Assembly (NCBI GenBank): GCA_016708125.1
Contig: JADJGF010000001.1
Span: 372,001 to 436,000, forward strand
Origin: Ignavibacteriota bacterium
GTDB lineage: Bacteria > Bacteroidota > Ignavibacteria > Ignavibacteriales > Melioribacteraceae
Direction: 5' to 3'
Length of the DNA stretch: 64,000 nucleotides
A program made the position numbers and the translations under genes. The notes beneath the pieces are model-generated. The model was not told where the DNA came from and made no database searches. It saw only the letters and a program-made list of their open reading frames with translations. Below are positions 17,079 through 26,198 of this stretch, piece by piece; positions within the stretch are counted from its first letter, which is position 1, and every line of letters starts with the position of its first letter.

Positions 17079-17477
17079 ATGAAAGAAAGTTTACGACAAA
17101 GAAAAGTAGATGATTTGGTAAATCATTTTTGGCGGAATGGATATTTAACATTAAGCAGAAAATATGGGAAGTATTTACCCGAGCCAAATAATATTGGAAA
17201 TTATGAAATTGACGCAATCGGCAAACTAAAGAAAAAGTATGCAATTGGGGTTACTTTATCCGAAGAAGAATTAAATGAACCAAAAATTTATTCTAAACTT
17301 GAATTTTTAGCAACAAGACACACAAAATTTTCTAATAGCAAAGTTACTTTGTTCGTTGGTGTTCCAAAAGAACTTTTCAATAAAGTGAAAATTTGCTTAA
17401 CAAATCTTACAATTGAAGCGCAGAAAAATATTAAAGTTGTTGCAATAAGCGATGCAAATCAATCGAAAAATCTTTAA
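17079..17477 (+). CDS. Uncharacterised protein, possible restriction-endonuclease-like fold
   Basis: I do not recognise it with confidence. The 132 residues begin with a basic helix (MKESLRQRKVDDLVNHFW). YEIDAIGKLKKKYAIGVTLSEEEL follows, where the D before a hydrophobic strand, then a second strand, recalls a PD-(D/E)xK nuclease core. The expected E-x-K is replaced by G-V-T, so it would be inactive or use other residues. The second half (KVTLFVGVPKELFNKV ... NIKVVAIS) alternates strands and helices. It starts 14 bases after the WYL-like gene and probably belongs to the lexA unit. Confidence 0.6.
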   Translation: MKESLRQRKVDDLVNHFWRNGYLTLSRKYGKYLPEPNNIGNYEIDAIGKLKKKYAIGVTLSEEELNEPKIYSKLEFLATRHTKFSNSKVTLFVGVPKELFNKVKICLTNLTIEAQKNIKVVAISDANQSKNL

Positions 17478-17626
17478 TTTGAATTTACTTTCCTCTTCTA
17501 AACTTTTAACCTAAAAAGTAACAACTTAATTTTTGACCTAAAAATATTAATAATTTTTGAGAACTTATTCACAATCAAATTGTACAAATCAATTGAATTG
17601 AGTAATTGATTACTAATTAATGAACC

Positions 17627-17655
17627 TTGACATTTAGTTTTAGGTCGGTTATTTT
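17627..17655 (+). promoter_or_regulatory. Promoter for uppS and the envelope supercluster
   Basis: TTGACA is separated by 17 bases from TATTTT, followed by GG. It repeats the geometry of the lexA promoter and lies about 35 bases before the uppS start. Confidence 0.6.
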
Positions 17656-17690
17656 GGAAATTCGGATTTAAAACAAGTTGAGAGAATCTT

Positions 17691-18485
17691 TTGTCCAAAT
17701 CACTTAGTTCAAAAGACTTAGAGTTAATTGAAACTGTAAAGAAAAATGGAAATATTCCAAAACACATTGCTATCATTATGGATGGCAATGGCAGATGGGC
17801 GGAAAATAAAAGATTACCAAGAGCTGCTGGTCATAAAAAAGGTGTTGAAACTGTAAGAACTATGGTGCAATCTTGCATCAATTTGGGTGTAAAATATCTT
17901 ACTTTATATACTTTTTCAACGGAAAATTGGAATAGACCTCAGCAAGAAATTTCTACATTAATGAGATTAATGGTTAGAAGTTTAAAAAATGAAACTAATG
18001 AACTAAACAAGAATAATGTAAAAATTATTGCAATTGGTGACTCGAAAAGTTTACCGAATATAGTTCAAAACGAATTAGCGCAAGCTAAATTAAAAACTGA
18101 GAAAAATGATGCGCTTGTTTTGAATTTAGCTTTAAGTTATAGCGGTCGTTGGGAAATTGTTGAAGCAACAAAAAGAATTGCTAAAAATTTTGCTGAAGGA
18201 AAGGTTGGGTTTGAAGATATCAACGAAGAACTTATTTCACAAAATTTAACTACTGCCGGAATTCCTGATCCTGATTTAATGATAAGAAGCGGCGGAGAAC
18301 ACAGAATTAGTAATTTTTTAATTTGGCAAATTGCGTATTCTGAACTTTATGTTTCAAAAGTACTATGGCCAGATTTTACGTGTAAAAATTTAATTGAAGC
18401 AATTGAAGATTATCAAAATAGAGAGAGAAGATTTGGACTCATCAGTAAACAGGTTTCTGATACCCGCAAAAAAATTCAGACATAA
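17691..18485 (+). CDS. uppS: Undecaprenyl diphosphate synthase (isoprenyl transferase)
   Basis: This cis-prenyltransferase makes the C55 lipid carrier for peptidoglycan and O-antigen. HIAIIMDGNGRWAENKRLPRAAGHKKGV holds the catalytic Asp and the diphosphate-binding residues, then LTLYTFSTENWNRP, and the C-terminal IPDPDLMIRSGGEHRISNFLIWQIAYSELY. The length of 264 residues is standard. The TTG start is preceded by GAGAGA. It heads the envelope supercluster; the following bamA frame opens inside its 3' end. Confidence 0.95.
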   Translation: MSKSLSSKDLELIETVKKNGNIPKHIAIIMDGNGRWAENKRLPRAAGHKKGVETVRTMVQSCINLGVKYLTLYTFSTENWNRPQQEISTLMRLMVRSLKNETNELNKNNVKIIAIGDSKSLPNIVQNELAQAKLKTEKNDALVLNLALSYSGRWEIVEATKRIAKNFAEGKVGFEDINEELISQNLTTAGIPDPDLMIRSGGEHRISNFLIWQIAYSELYVSKVLWPDFTCKNLIEAIEDYQNRERRFGLISKQVSDTRKKIQT

Positions 18486-20976
18486 GAAACACATACCAAA
18501 CAACCTGTTTATTCATCTGTTTGTTACATTTTTATTTTTTAACTCACTTGCTTTTGCACAATTCAATAGAGTAAATTATAAAATTTTAGGCATTGCGGTT
18601 GAAGGAAACAAAACTGCCGATGCAAATACAATTATTGCAAATAGCGGTTTGAAAGAAGGCGGTGAAATTGAAATTCCCGGAGATGCAACAAATAATGCAA
18701 TTAAAAGACTTTGGGGATTGGGAATTTTTGAGGATGTTCAAGTTTTAATTGATAAAAAAATTGATACCGGCGTTTTTCTTCTTATAAAGGTTAAAGAATT
18801 TCAAAGAATGGAAAAAGTTATTTTTCGCGGCAATGATGAAATTGACGAAGAAGATATTAATAAAGAAATTTCCTTTATAAGCGGACAAACTTTAAAACCT
18901 CAAGAAGTAAAGAGAATTATAACAAAAGCTAAAGAACTTTATATTGATGACGGATATTTAAACTCAGTAATAACTCCGCAAAAATTTTCATTTCTTAAGG
19001 CAGATACTTCTGATGATGAAATTACGGCAACTTGGGTAAATAATGATAATCCTAATGATTTAGAAGAAACAATTTATGAATACAGTCCCGAAAGAAGATC
19101 TAATATAATTACAAGAATTAAAGAAAGATTGCTTCTTGTTTTAGATGTTGAAGAAGGTGATGAAGTAATAATTCAAAATATTTCATTTAGCGGAAATAAT
19201 GCTTTTGAAGACGATGATTTAAGATCAGAGCTTGATGAAACCGTTCAAGATGCTTGGTGGAGATTTTGGAGTTCTGCAAATTTCAAAAAAGAAGATTTTG
19301 TTGAAGATAAAAAATTATTAACAACTTTTTATCAAAAAAACGGATACAGAGATTTTGAAATTTTATCGGATTCTGTAAAACTTTCCGATGATAAAAAGTT
19401 TATGGATATCAATCTTAATGTATTTGAAGGTCCGCAATATAAATTAAGAAATATTGAATGGATTGGTAACACTGTTTATCCAAGTGCAATTTTAACAGAA
19501 CGTCTTGGTTTTCAAAAAGGTGATATTTATAATTTAGAATTATTCAATCAAAATTTATCCGGAAATCAAGCTCAGACTGATGTTGCGTCTCTTTATTTAG
19601 ATAATGGCTATTTAACTTACCGACAAGAAGCTACAGAAAATAAAATTGGTGAAGATTCAATTGATATTTCAATAAAAGTTTCTGAGAATAATCAATTTAG
19701 AATTGGCAAAGTTGAAATTAATGGAAATGACAGAACAAAAGATAAAGTTATTAGAAGAGAACTTTATACAATTCCCGGTGATTATTTTAGAAGAAGCAAT
19801 ATTTTTAGAAGTATTCAGCAATTAGCAAATTTAAACTATTTCAATGTTGAACAGCTTTACCAAAAAGGCGTTGATTACAGACCAGCAACTGATAGTATCG
19901 TAAATTTACTTTACAATGTTGAAGAAAAATCGAGTGATTTTATAAATGCTTCAGTTGGATATAGTGAATCTTATGGATTCAGCGGTTCTGTTGGTGTTAC
20001 TTTAACAAACTTTTCAATTACGGAACCATTTCAACTTGGCGGCGGACAAATTGTTAATTTCAGCTGGCAATTTGGTGTAGGAAATTATTACAGAACTTTT
20101 ACTTTAGGTTTTACGGAACCTTGGTTTATGGATACACCAACTTCTTTGGGTTTTGATTTGTTTGATACAAGACAGCAATATATTTATTACCTTAGACAAA
20201 GCGGAATTTCTTTACGTGCCGGAAGAAGATTAACTTGGCCGGATGATAGATTTTATTTGCAAGGACTTTTAAGATTTCAATATAATGATGTTATTGACGG
20301 AAGAAGTTATTATGCAGAAGGAATTTCACGTCAATATACTGCTGGTCTAAATATTTCAAGAAATGATATTGATAATCCTATTTTTCCTTCAACCGGTTCA
20401 AAATTTTTGCTAAGCGGAGAATTGTCCGGCGGCCCTGTTCTTCCTGGTGATGTTGATTATTATAAAATTGAATTCACCGCTGATTGGTATAGAAGATTAT
20501 TTAATTCAAATCGATTAACATTTTATTCTAATCTTGATATTGGTTACATTCACGAAATTGTTAATGGAACTACAATTCAACCATTTGAATTTTTCTATAT
20601 GGGCGGAAACGGATTAGTAATTGCAACAACTCCATTAAGAGGTTATGCAGATAGATCTGTTGGACCTGTGAGCAGCACTGGTTTAACAATTGGCGGAAGA
20701 GTTAAAACAAAATATACCGCAGAAATTAGAGCGGCATTAACGTTAGAACCAATGCCGATTTATCTTTTAGCATTTGCCGAAGCCGGAAACACATTTGAAG
20801 ATCTTCCGACTGCAGATTTGTTTAACTTAAGAAAATCAGCCGGTATTGGAGCAAGAATTTTAATAAATCCTATTGGTTTAATAGGATTTGATTACGGATA
20901 CGGATTTGACAGAAAAGCTGTAGATGGCGAAGATCCAAAATGGGAATTTCATTTCCAATTTGGAAAAGGCTTTTAA
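18433..20976 (+). CDS. bamA: Outer membrane protein assembly factor BamA
   Basis: BamA folds and inserts beta-barrel proteins into the outer membrane. A signal-like segment (LFIHLFVTFLFFNSLAFAQ) is followed by POTRA repeats, recognisable from ILGIAVEGNKTADANTI, MEKVIFRGNDEIDEEDI, LRNIEWIGNTVYPSAIL and RIGKVEINGNDRTKDKV, then the 16-strand barrel with LRGYADRSVGP and a C-terminal FGKGF. No ATG lies between the uppS stop and the signal segment. The frame has TTG codons at 18394 and 18433, both inside uppS; I give 18433 because it makes the shorter overlap. The true start needs experiment. The function call is secure. Confidence 0.93.
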   Translation: MDSSVNRFLIPAKKFRHKKHIPNNLFIHLFVTFLFFNSLAFAQFNRVNYKILGIAVEGNKTADANTIIANSGLKEGGEIEIPGDATNNAIKRLWGLGIFEDVQVLIDKKIDTGVFLLIKVKEFQRMEKVIFRGNDEIDEEDINKEISFISGQTLKPQEVKRIITKAKELYIDDGYLNSVITPQKFSFLKADTSDDEITATWVNNDNPNDLEETIYEYSPERRSNIITRIKERLLLVLDVEEGDEVIIQNISFSGNNAFEDDDLRSELDETVQDAWWRFWSSANFKKEDFVEDKKLLTTFYQKNGYRDFEILSDSVKLSDDKKFMDINLNVFEGPQYKLRNIEWIGNTVYPSAILTERLGFQKGDIYNLELFNQNLSGNQAQTDVASLYLDNGYLTYRQEATENKIGEDSIDISIKVSENNQFRIGKVEINGNDRTKDKVIRRELYTIPGDYFRRSNIFRSIQQLANLNYFNVEQLYQKGVDYRPATDSIVNLLYNVEEKSSDFINASVGYSESYGFSGSVGVTLTNFSITEPFQLGGGQIVNFSWQFGVGNYYRTFTLGFTEPWFMDTPTSLGFDLFDTRQQYIYYLRQSGISLRAGRRLTWPDDRFYLQGLLRFQYNDVIDGRSYYAEGISRQYTAGLNISRNDIDNPIFPSTGSKFLLSGELSGGPVLPGDVDYYKIEFTADWYRRLFNSNRLTFYSNLDIGYIHEIVNGTTIQPFEFFYMGGNGLVIATTPLRGYADRSVGPVSSTGLTIGGRVKTKYTAEIRAALTLEPMPIYLLAFAEAGNTFEDLPTADLFNLRKSAGIGARILINPIGLIGFDYGYGFDRKAVDGEDPKWEFHFQFGKGF

Positions 20977-21006
20977 TAAATAAATCAAACAAACAAAGAG
21001 GTTAAA

Positions 21007-21528
21007 TTGAGAACAACAACTCTATTACTATTATTTTTTATAACATCAGTTTCGTTATTTGCACAAAATACACAAAAAATTGGATGGGTAGATTCCGAAA
21101 TTATTTTACAACAATTTCCACCGGCAATTAAAGCTCAAAGCGATTTAGATGCATTGACTTCAAAATGGTCAAAATCAATTGATAGTATGACAACAGATTT
21201 GCAATCAGCATATACTGAAGCTCAAAAACAATTTACAAATATGACTCCGGATAAACAAAAAGAAGTTCAGCAAGATTTAGTAAGAAAAGAACAAGCAATT
21301 CAACAATTTCGTCAGCAAAAATTTGCTCAGCCAAATGGTGAACTTTTCTTAAAACAAGATGAACTTTTGAAACCAATTAAAGCAAAAATTCTTGATGCAA
21401 TTGATAAAGTTAGACAGCAAGAAGGAATGTCATTCGTTTTTGATAAAACCGGCGATGTACTTTTACTTTTTGCAGATCCGCAATATGATCTTACCAATAT
21501 TGTACTCGATAAGCTAAAAAGAGGTTAA
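21007..21528 (+). CDS. Skp/OmpH-family periplasmic chaperone (first copy)
   Basis: Skp-type chaperones hold unfolded outer membrane proteins in the periplasm before BamA. The signal peptide (RTTTLLLLFFITSVSLFAQ) is followed by KIGWVDSEIILQQFPPAIKAQSDL, a helical coiled-coil arm (residues about 50-110) and a conserved C-terminal strand region (GMSFVFDKTGDVLLLFADPQYDLTNIVL). The start is TTG with GAGG upstream. It directly follows bamA, the conserved order in Bacteroidota. A second copy follows at 21635; the pair share layout but differ in sequence. Confidence 0.9.
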   Translation: MRTTTLLLLFFITSVSLFAQNTQKIGWVDSEIILQQFPPAIKAQSDLDALTSKWSKSIDSMTTDLQSAYTEAQKQFTNMTPDKQKEVQQDLVRKEQAIQQFRQQKFAQPNGELFLKQDELLKPIKAKILDAIDKVRQQEGMSFVFDKTGDVLLLFADPQYDLTNIVLDKLKRG

Positions 21529-21549
21529 TTTTTATTCACATTTTTTTCG

Positions 21550-21598
21550 TAGAGGTTTGAGCTTTGCATAAATAAAATTAGCAAGTTTCAAACCTCTA
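21550..21598 (+). other. Strong hairpin between the two skp-like genes
   Basis: TAGAGGTTTGA pairs perfectly with TCAAACCTCTA, with partial pairing of the inner arms (GCTTTGC and GCAAG). It is followed by ATGTTATTTT rather than a clean T-run, so it may be a weak terminator or an mRNA processing or stability element. Downstream genes lie on the same strand. Confidence 0.7.
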
Positions 21599-21634
21599 TG
21601 TTATTTTAAACAGCATATTTAGGAGAGATTAGTT

Positions 21635-22147
21635 ATGAAACATAGTAAGCTTTTAATTTTGTCTCTTTTTATTTTCACCTCAACAAGTTTGTTTGCTCAA
21701 TTAAAAATTGGTTATGTAGATTCAGAAACTGTCATTAGTCAACTTCCAGATGCACAAGATGCACAAAAGAAAATAGATACCCAAATTGGAGAGTGGCAAA
21801 AAGAATTAGATGTACTAAAAAAAGAATGGCAAGATAAATTTGATGATTATGAAAAAAGAAAGTTGATTATGGGTAATCAAAAAAAGGCAGAAACTGAAAA
21901 AGAACTTGTTGCAATGGAAGAAAAAGTTGAATCATTCAGACAAGGAAAATTTGGTGTAAATGGCGAACTTTATAAAAAACAAGAAGAATTAATGAAGCCG
22001 ATTCAAAATAAAGTTTTTGCTATAATTGAAGAAGTTGCTATTGAGAAAGAATTAGATTTTGTATTTGATAGAAGCGGTGATTTAATATTTCTTTACGCAA
22101 AAGAAGAATATGATATTACTCCGGATGTTTTAAGAAAATTGCAATAG
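21635..22147 (+). CDS. Skp/OmpH-family periplasmic chaperone (second copy)
   Basis: The signal peptide (KLLILSLFIFTSTSLFAQ) is followed by KIGYVDSETVISQLPDAQDAQKKID, a long charged helical arm (WQKELDVLKKEWQDKFDDYEKRK) and the family's C-terminal LDFVFDRSGDLIFLYAKEEYDITPDVL. AGGAGAG lies upstream of the ATG. Tandem skp-like genes between bamA and lpxD are common in this phylum. The two copies may form separate homotrimers or one heterotrimer; the sequence does not decide. Confidence 0.9.
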   Translation: MKHSKLLILSLFIFTSTSLFAQLKIGYVDSETVISQLPDAQDAQKKIDTQIGEWQKELDVLKKEWQDKFDDYEKRKLIMGNQKKAETEKELVAMEEKVESFRQGKFGVNGELYKKQEELMKPIQNKVFAIIEEVAIEKELDFVFDRSGDLIFLYAKEEYDITPDVLRKLQ

Positions 22148-22194
22148 TTTTTTGAAATTAATTTTGTTGAACAAAAATCTCTTAAACTAAGAAA

Positions 22195-23250
22195 ATGAAA
22201 CTAAAACTTGCAGAACTTGCAGAACTAGTAAATGGCAGAATAATTGGCAATTCAAATTTAGAAATATCAAGATTATCAAATATTCAAGATGCTGAAAATG
22301 GTGATTTAACTTTTTTGTATATGGCAAGTTATAATCATTTTTTAAATTCTACAAAGGCATCTGCAATTTTGGTTAGTAAAGATATAGAGCAATCCAATAA
22401 AAATTTGACTTACATAATTGTAGATAAACCAAATCTGGCATTTCAAAAAATTATTATAAAATATTTTAGTCCGGAATTTAGTTTGCAAGGAATTCATTCT
22501 TCTGCAATTTTAGATAAAAATACAAAACTTGAAGAAAATGTTTCGGTTGGTGCAAACGTATTTATCGGAAAAAATTCTATAGTCGGTACAAATTCTAAAA
22601 TTTATCATAATACAGTAATTTTGGAAAATTGTAAAATTGGAAATAACGTAATGATTTTTCCAAATGTTACAATCAGAGAAAATACAATAATTGGAAATAA
22701 TGTAATTATACATTCCGGAACTGTTATTGGATCGGATGGATTTGGTTACACTCCGGATGCGCATGGAGTTTATCACAAAATTCCACAAATTGGAAATGTT
22801 ATAATTGAAGATGATGTAGAAATTGGTTCAAACGTTTCTATTGATAGAGCTGCGGTCGGTTCAACAGTAATTTCAAAAGGAGTTAAGTTAGATAATTTAA
22901 TTCAAATTGCACACAATGTTAAAATCGGTAAAAATACTGTAATGTCGGCGCAGAGCGGAATTTCGGGAAGTACAAAAGTTGGAGACAATTGTGTTTTCGG
23001 CGGACAAGTAGGCGCAACCGGTCACATAGAAATTGCCGATAAAGTTATGGTTGGCGCACAAAGTGGAATTTCAAAATCATTAACTAAATCCGGAACTTAT
23101 TTTGGCTCACCGGCAATGGAATTAAGATCAACTTTAAAATTAGAAGCACACATTAGAGCACTCCCAAATTATTTAGAAAGAATAAAAAAATTAGAAGAAA
23201 GAATTAATCAACTTGAAAATGAATCGCTAAAATTAAAGGAAAATATTTAA
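22195..23250 (+). CDS. lpxD: UDP-3-O-acylglucosamine N-acyltransferase
   Basis: LpxD adds the second hydroxyacyl chain to the lipid A precursor. The N-terminal uridine-binding region (residues 1-95) precedes a left-handed parallel beta-helix of hexapeptide repeats (residues about 100-310). GSDGFGYTPDAHGVYHKIPQIGNV and the catalytic His in LIQIAHNVKIG are present. A C-terminal helix (residues about 325-350) makes a coiled coil. The stop overlaps the next start as TAATG, so it is translationally coupled to lpxC/fabZ. The length of 351 residues is typical. Confidence 0.95.
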   Translation: MKLKLAELAELVNGRIIGNSNLEISRLSNIQDAENGDLTFLYMASYNHFLNSTKASAILVSKDIEQSNKNLTYIIVDKPNLAFQKIIIKYFSPEFSLQGIHSSAILDKNTKLEENVSVGANVFIGKNSIVGTNSKIYHNTVILENCKIGNNVMIFPNVTIRENTIIGNNVIIHSGTVIGSDGFGYTPDAHGVYHKIPQIGNVIIEDDVEIGSNVSIDRAAVGSTVISKGVKLDNLIQIAHNVKIGKNTVMSAQSGISGSTKVGDNCVFGGQVGATGHIEIADKVMVGAQSGISKSLTKSGTYFGSPAMELRSTLKLEAHIRALPNYLERIKKLEERINQLENESLKLKENI

Positions 23251-24655
23251 TGCTTGATCTCCAAACCACTATAGCAAACCCAATTTCAATTTCTGGAGAT
23301 GGACTTCACACCGGTACATCTTGTACTTTAACATTTAAACCAGCTCCGGATAATTTTGGAATAAAATTTATTAGAACTGATTTGGCAGATCATTTGGAAA
23401 TTCCGGCATTAGCAGAATACGTTGTTGATATTTCTCGCGGAACTACAATTGGAATTGGCGATATAAAAGTTCATACAGTTGAACATGTTTTAGCAGCAGT
23501 TGCTGGATTACAAATTGACAATATTATAATAGAAATTAATGGAATTGAACCGCCAATTGCAGATGGAAGTTCAAAACCTTTTGTTGATAAACTTTTGGAA
23601 GCGGGAATAGTTAAACTAACTCAACCAAAAAATTATTTAATAATTGATGAAACTATTACATTCCATAATGAAGAAGAACAAGTAGATATTGTTGCGTTAC
23701 CGCTTGATGGATTTAGAATGACAGTAATGGTTGATTATCACAATCCGGCATTGGGAAGTCAGCATACCGGCTTATTTGATTTGAAAAAGAATTTGTTTCT
23801 GAATTTGCTCCAACACGAACATTTTGTTTTTTAAGCGAAGTTGAAACTCTTGCAAATCAAGGTTTGATTAAAGGCGGAAATTTAGAAAATGCAGTTGTAA
23901 TTGTTGATAAACAAGTTTCGGAAAATTATTTAGATGATTTAACAATAAAATTAGGATTAGAAGAAAAAATAACTGTCGGGAAGAATGGGTTTTTAAATGA
24001 AAATAGTCTGCGATTTAAAAATGAACCTGTACGACATAAACTTCTTGATATGATTGGAGACTTAGCTTTAATTGGCGTTCCAATAAAAGCCCAAATTCTT
24101 GCCGCAAGACCAGGGCATAAATCAAATGTTGAATTTGCAAAAAAGATAAGAAAATTATATCAACAAAAACAACTTGAGAAAAAATATCAGCATGTTAAAA
24201 AAGAAGGAATTGTATTTGATACAATTGCTATTCAGAAAATTTTACCACACAGATATCCATTTTTATTAGTTGACAAAATTATTCATCTTGAATTAGACAA
24301 AAAAGTTGTTGGAATTAAATCTGTTACAGCAAACGAACCATTTTTTACTGGACATTTTCCCGGAAGACCGGTTATGCCTGGCGTTTTAATTATTGAAGCA
24401 ATGGCACAAACCGGTGGAATTTTAATGCTAAATTCAATTCCAAATCCGGAAGAAAAATTAGTTTTATTTATGGGAATTGATAAAGCTAAATTCAGAAAAC
24501 AAGTTGTACCGGGAGATCAATTAATTTTAGAAGTAACTTTGTTAAATAAAAGAAATAGCATAATTGTAATTGGAGCTAAAGCATTCGTAAATAATAATTT
24601 AGTTGCTGAAGCAGAATTGAAAGCAGCAATTGTTGATAGAGTTGAACAAGAGTAA
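23250..24655 (+). CDS. lpxC: Bifunctional LpxC deacetylase / FabZ dehydratase, interrupted by an apparent -1 frameshift
   Basis: LpxC catalyses the committed lipid A step; FabZ dehydrates hydroxyacyl-ACP. The fusion is typical of Bacteroidota. Segment 1 (23250 to about 23789) carries ISGDGLHTG and the zinc motif HTVEH (H75/H79), then leaves frame after LFDLKK and stops at 23834. The next frame continues EFVSEFAPTRTFCFLSEVE from about 23789, keeps the third zinc and acid region (VRHKLLDMIGDLAL), and enters FabZ (ILPHRYPFLLVD, GHFPGRPVMPGVLIIEAMAQ) to 24655. The shift falls in an A5 run at 23784-23788; one more A restores a single 468-residue protein. All catalytic residues survive. Because the gene is normally essential, an assembly indel or frameshifting is more likely than loss. 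Confidence 0.9.
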
Positions 24656-24657
24656 AT

Positions 24658-25437
24658 ATGGAAATTAAAATTCATCAAACAGCACTTATAGGTAAAAATG
24701 CCCAAATTGGAAATGGAACAATTATTGGTCCATATTCTATTGTAGAAGACGATGTTATAATTGGAGAAAACTGTATTATTGGTCCTAATGTTGGGATTTA
24801 TGAAGGAGCAAGAATTGGAAACAGAGTAAAAATTTATCAAGGCGCATCTGTTTCTAATCATCCGCAAGATTTAAAATTTGCAAACGAAGAATCAGTTTTT
24901 GAAATTGGCGACGATACAGTAATTAGAGAATTTGTAACTCTTCACAGAGGAACAAAAGAATCTAAAATTTCCAAAGTGGGAAATAATTGTTTGCTGATGG
25001 CTTACGCTCATGTTGCTCATGACTGCATTGTTGGAAATAATTGCATATTAGCAAACAGTGTTCAGTTAGGCGGTCATGTAGAATTAGGAGATTGGGTAAT
25101 TTTAGGCGGCGGTTCGCTCGTACATCAATTTGGAAAAATTGGACAGCATGCAATGCTTGGCGGAGGATACAGAGCTGTTGTTGATGTTCCGCCTTATGTT
25201 TTAGCTGCTGGTGATCCTCTTAAATTTGAAGGCTTAAATACAATTGGATTGAGAAGAAGAGGTTTTACAAACGATGAAATATCGAAACTGAAAAATCTTT
25301 ACAGTATAATTTTTATGCAGGAATTGAATCTCACTCAAGCAAAAGAAAAAATTATAAGTGATTTTCCTAATGATAAACTTGCGGAATCTATTTTAACATT
25401 CCTTGCAAAAAGTAAAAGAGGAATTATTAAAAAGTGA
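24658..25437 (+). CDS. lpxA: UDP-N-acetylglucosamine O-acyltransferase
   Basis: LpxA puts the first hydroxyacyl chain on UDP-GlcNAc to start lipid A. Left-handed helix repeats run from residue 1 (IHQTALIGKNAQIGNGTIIGPYSIV). The catalytic His lies in YAHVAHDCIVGNNCILAN, followed by GGGSLVHQFGKIGQHAMLGGGY and a helical C-terminus (LRRRGFTNDEISKLKNLY). It starts two bases after the FabZ stop and its end overlaps the next gene by four. Together with lpxD and lpxC/fabZ it completes an early lipid A block. Confidence 0.96.
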   Translation: MEIKIHQTALIGKNAQIGNGTIIGPYSIVEDDVIIGENCIIGPNVGIYEGARIGNRVKIYQGASVSNHPQDLKFANEESVFEIGDDTVIREFVTLHRGTKESKISKVGNNCLLMAYAHVAHDCIVGNNCILANSVQLGGHVELGDWVILGGGSLVHQFGKIGQHAMLGGGYRAVVDVPPYVLAAGDPLKFEGLNTIGLRRRGFTNDEISKLKNLYSIIFMQELNLTQAKEKIISDFPNDKLAESILTFLAKSKRGIIKK

Positions 25438-26186
25438 AGTGGAATCTTATTGAATATCAAACTTTTACCGGAAAATTCAATATGGATTTTGATTTGCAAT
25501 TAGTAAAAAATTGTTCTTCTCAAGAATCATTTCTGAGATTTTATGGATGGAATCCGCACTGCGTTTCTATTGGCGCAAATCAATCCTACGAAGATATAAA
25601 TAAATCTTTAGCAGAAATAAATAATATTGATATCGTTAAACGTCCAACTGGCGGAAGAGCAATTCTCCATTCAGAAGAATTAACGTATTCTGTTATTATT
25701 CCAAATAATAAAAATGTTAGCGGAAGATTTATTTATGAACAAATTTCGGAAGCAATAGTTTTGGGATTACAAAATTTCGATTCCGGATTATCACAAGTTA
25801 TGCTGGAAAATATTCAGCCAAATTTTTCTGATTTACTGAATGAACCATCCGGTTCGTTATGTTTTGCAAGTACCGCAAAAAGTGAAATTAAATTTAATGG
25901 AAAAAAACTTGTTGGTAGCGCTCAAAGAAAAATTGGCAATAAAATTCTTCAGCACGGCTCAATTCTTATCGGAAGTAATCATAAAAATATTGTTGATTAT
26001 TTAAATATTGCAGAACAAAATAAATCCAAATTAAAAAATGAAATGAAAGATAAAACAACAGAAATTTCAACAATATTAAATAGAGATATTGATATCATTG
26101 AACTTCAGCAGAATATAATTTTGGGATTTGAAAATATTTTTAAAACTGAATTTGCAAAAACTGAACCTATTCTTCTTCCAATCTAA
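25434..26186 (+). CDS. LipM-like octanoyltransferase / lipoate-protein ligase family
   Basis: The 250 residues match the BPL/LplA/LipB fold: KRPTGGRAILHSEELTYSVI, then GKKLVGSAQRKIGNKILQHGSIL with the conserved Lys. A Cys in SLCFAS sits where LipM-type octanoyltransferases have their acyl-Cys, so I favour transfer of octanoyl from ACP to GcvH or E2 domains over ATP-dependent lipoate ligation. The GTG start (25434) overlaps lpxA by four bases. Placement in the lipid A block fits use of acyl-ACP from the same pool (inference). Confidence 0.8.
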   Translation: MKWNLIEYQTFTGKFNMDFDLQLVKNCSSQESFLRFYGWNPHCVSIGANQSYEDINKSLAEINNIDIVKRPTGGRAILHSEELTYSVIIPNNKNVSGRFIYEQISEAIVLGLQNFDSGLSQVMLENIQPNFSDLLNEPSGSLCFASTAKSEIKFNGKKLVGSAQRKIGNKILQHGSILIGSNHKNIVDYLNIAEQNKSKLKNEMKDKTTEISTILNRDIDIIELQQNIILGFENIFKTEFAKTEPILLPI

Positions 26187-26198
26187 ATTAAAATTTTT

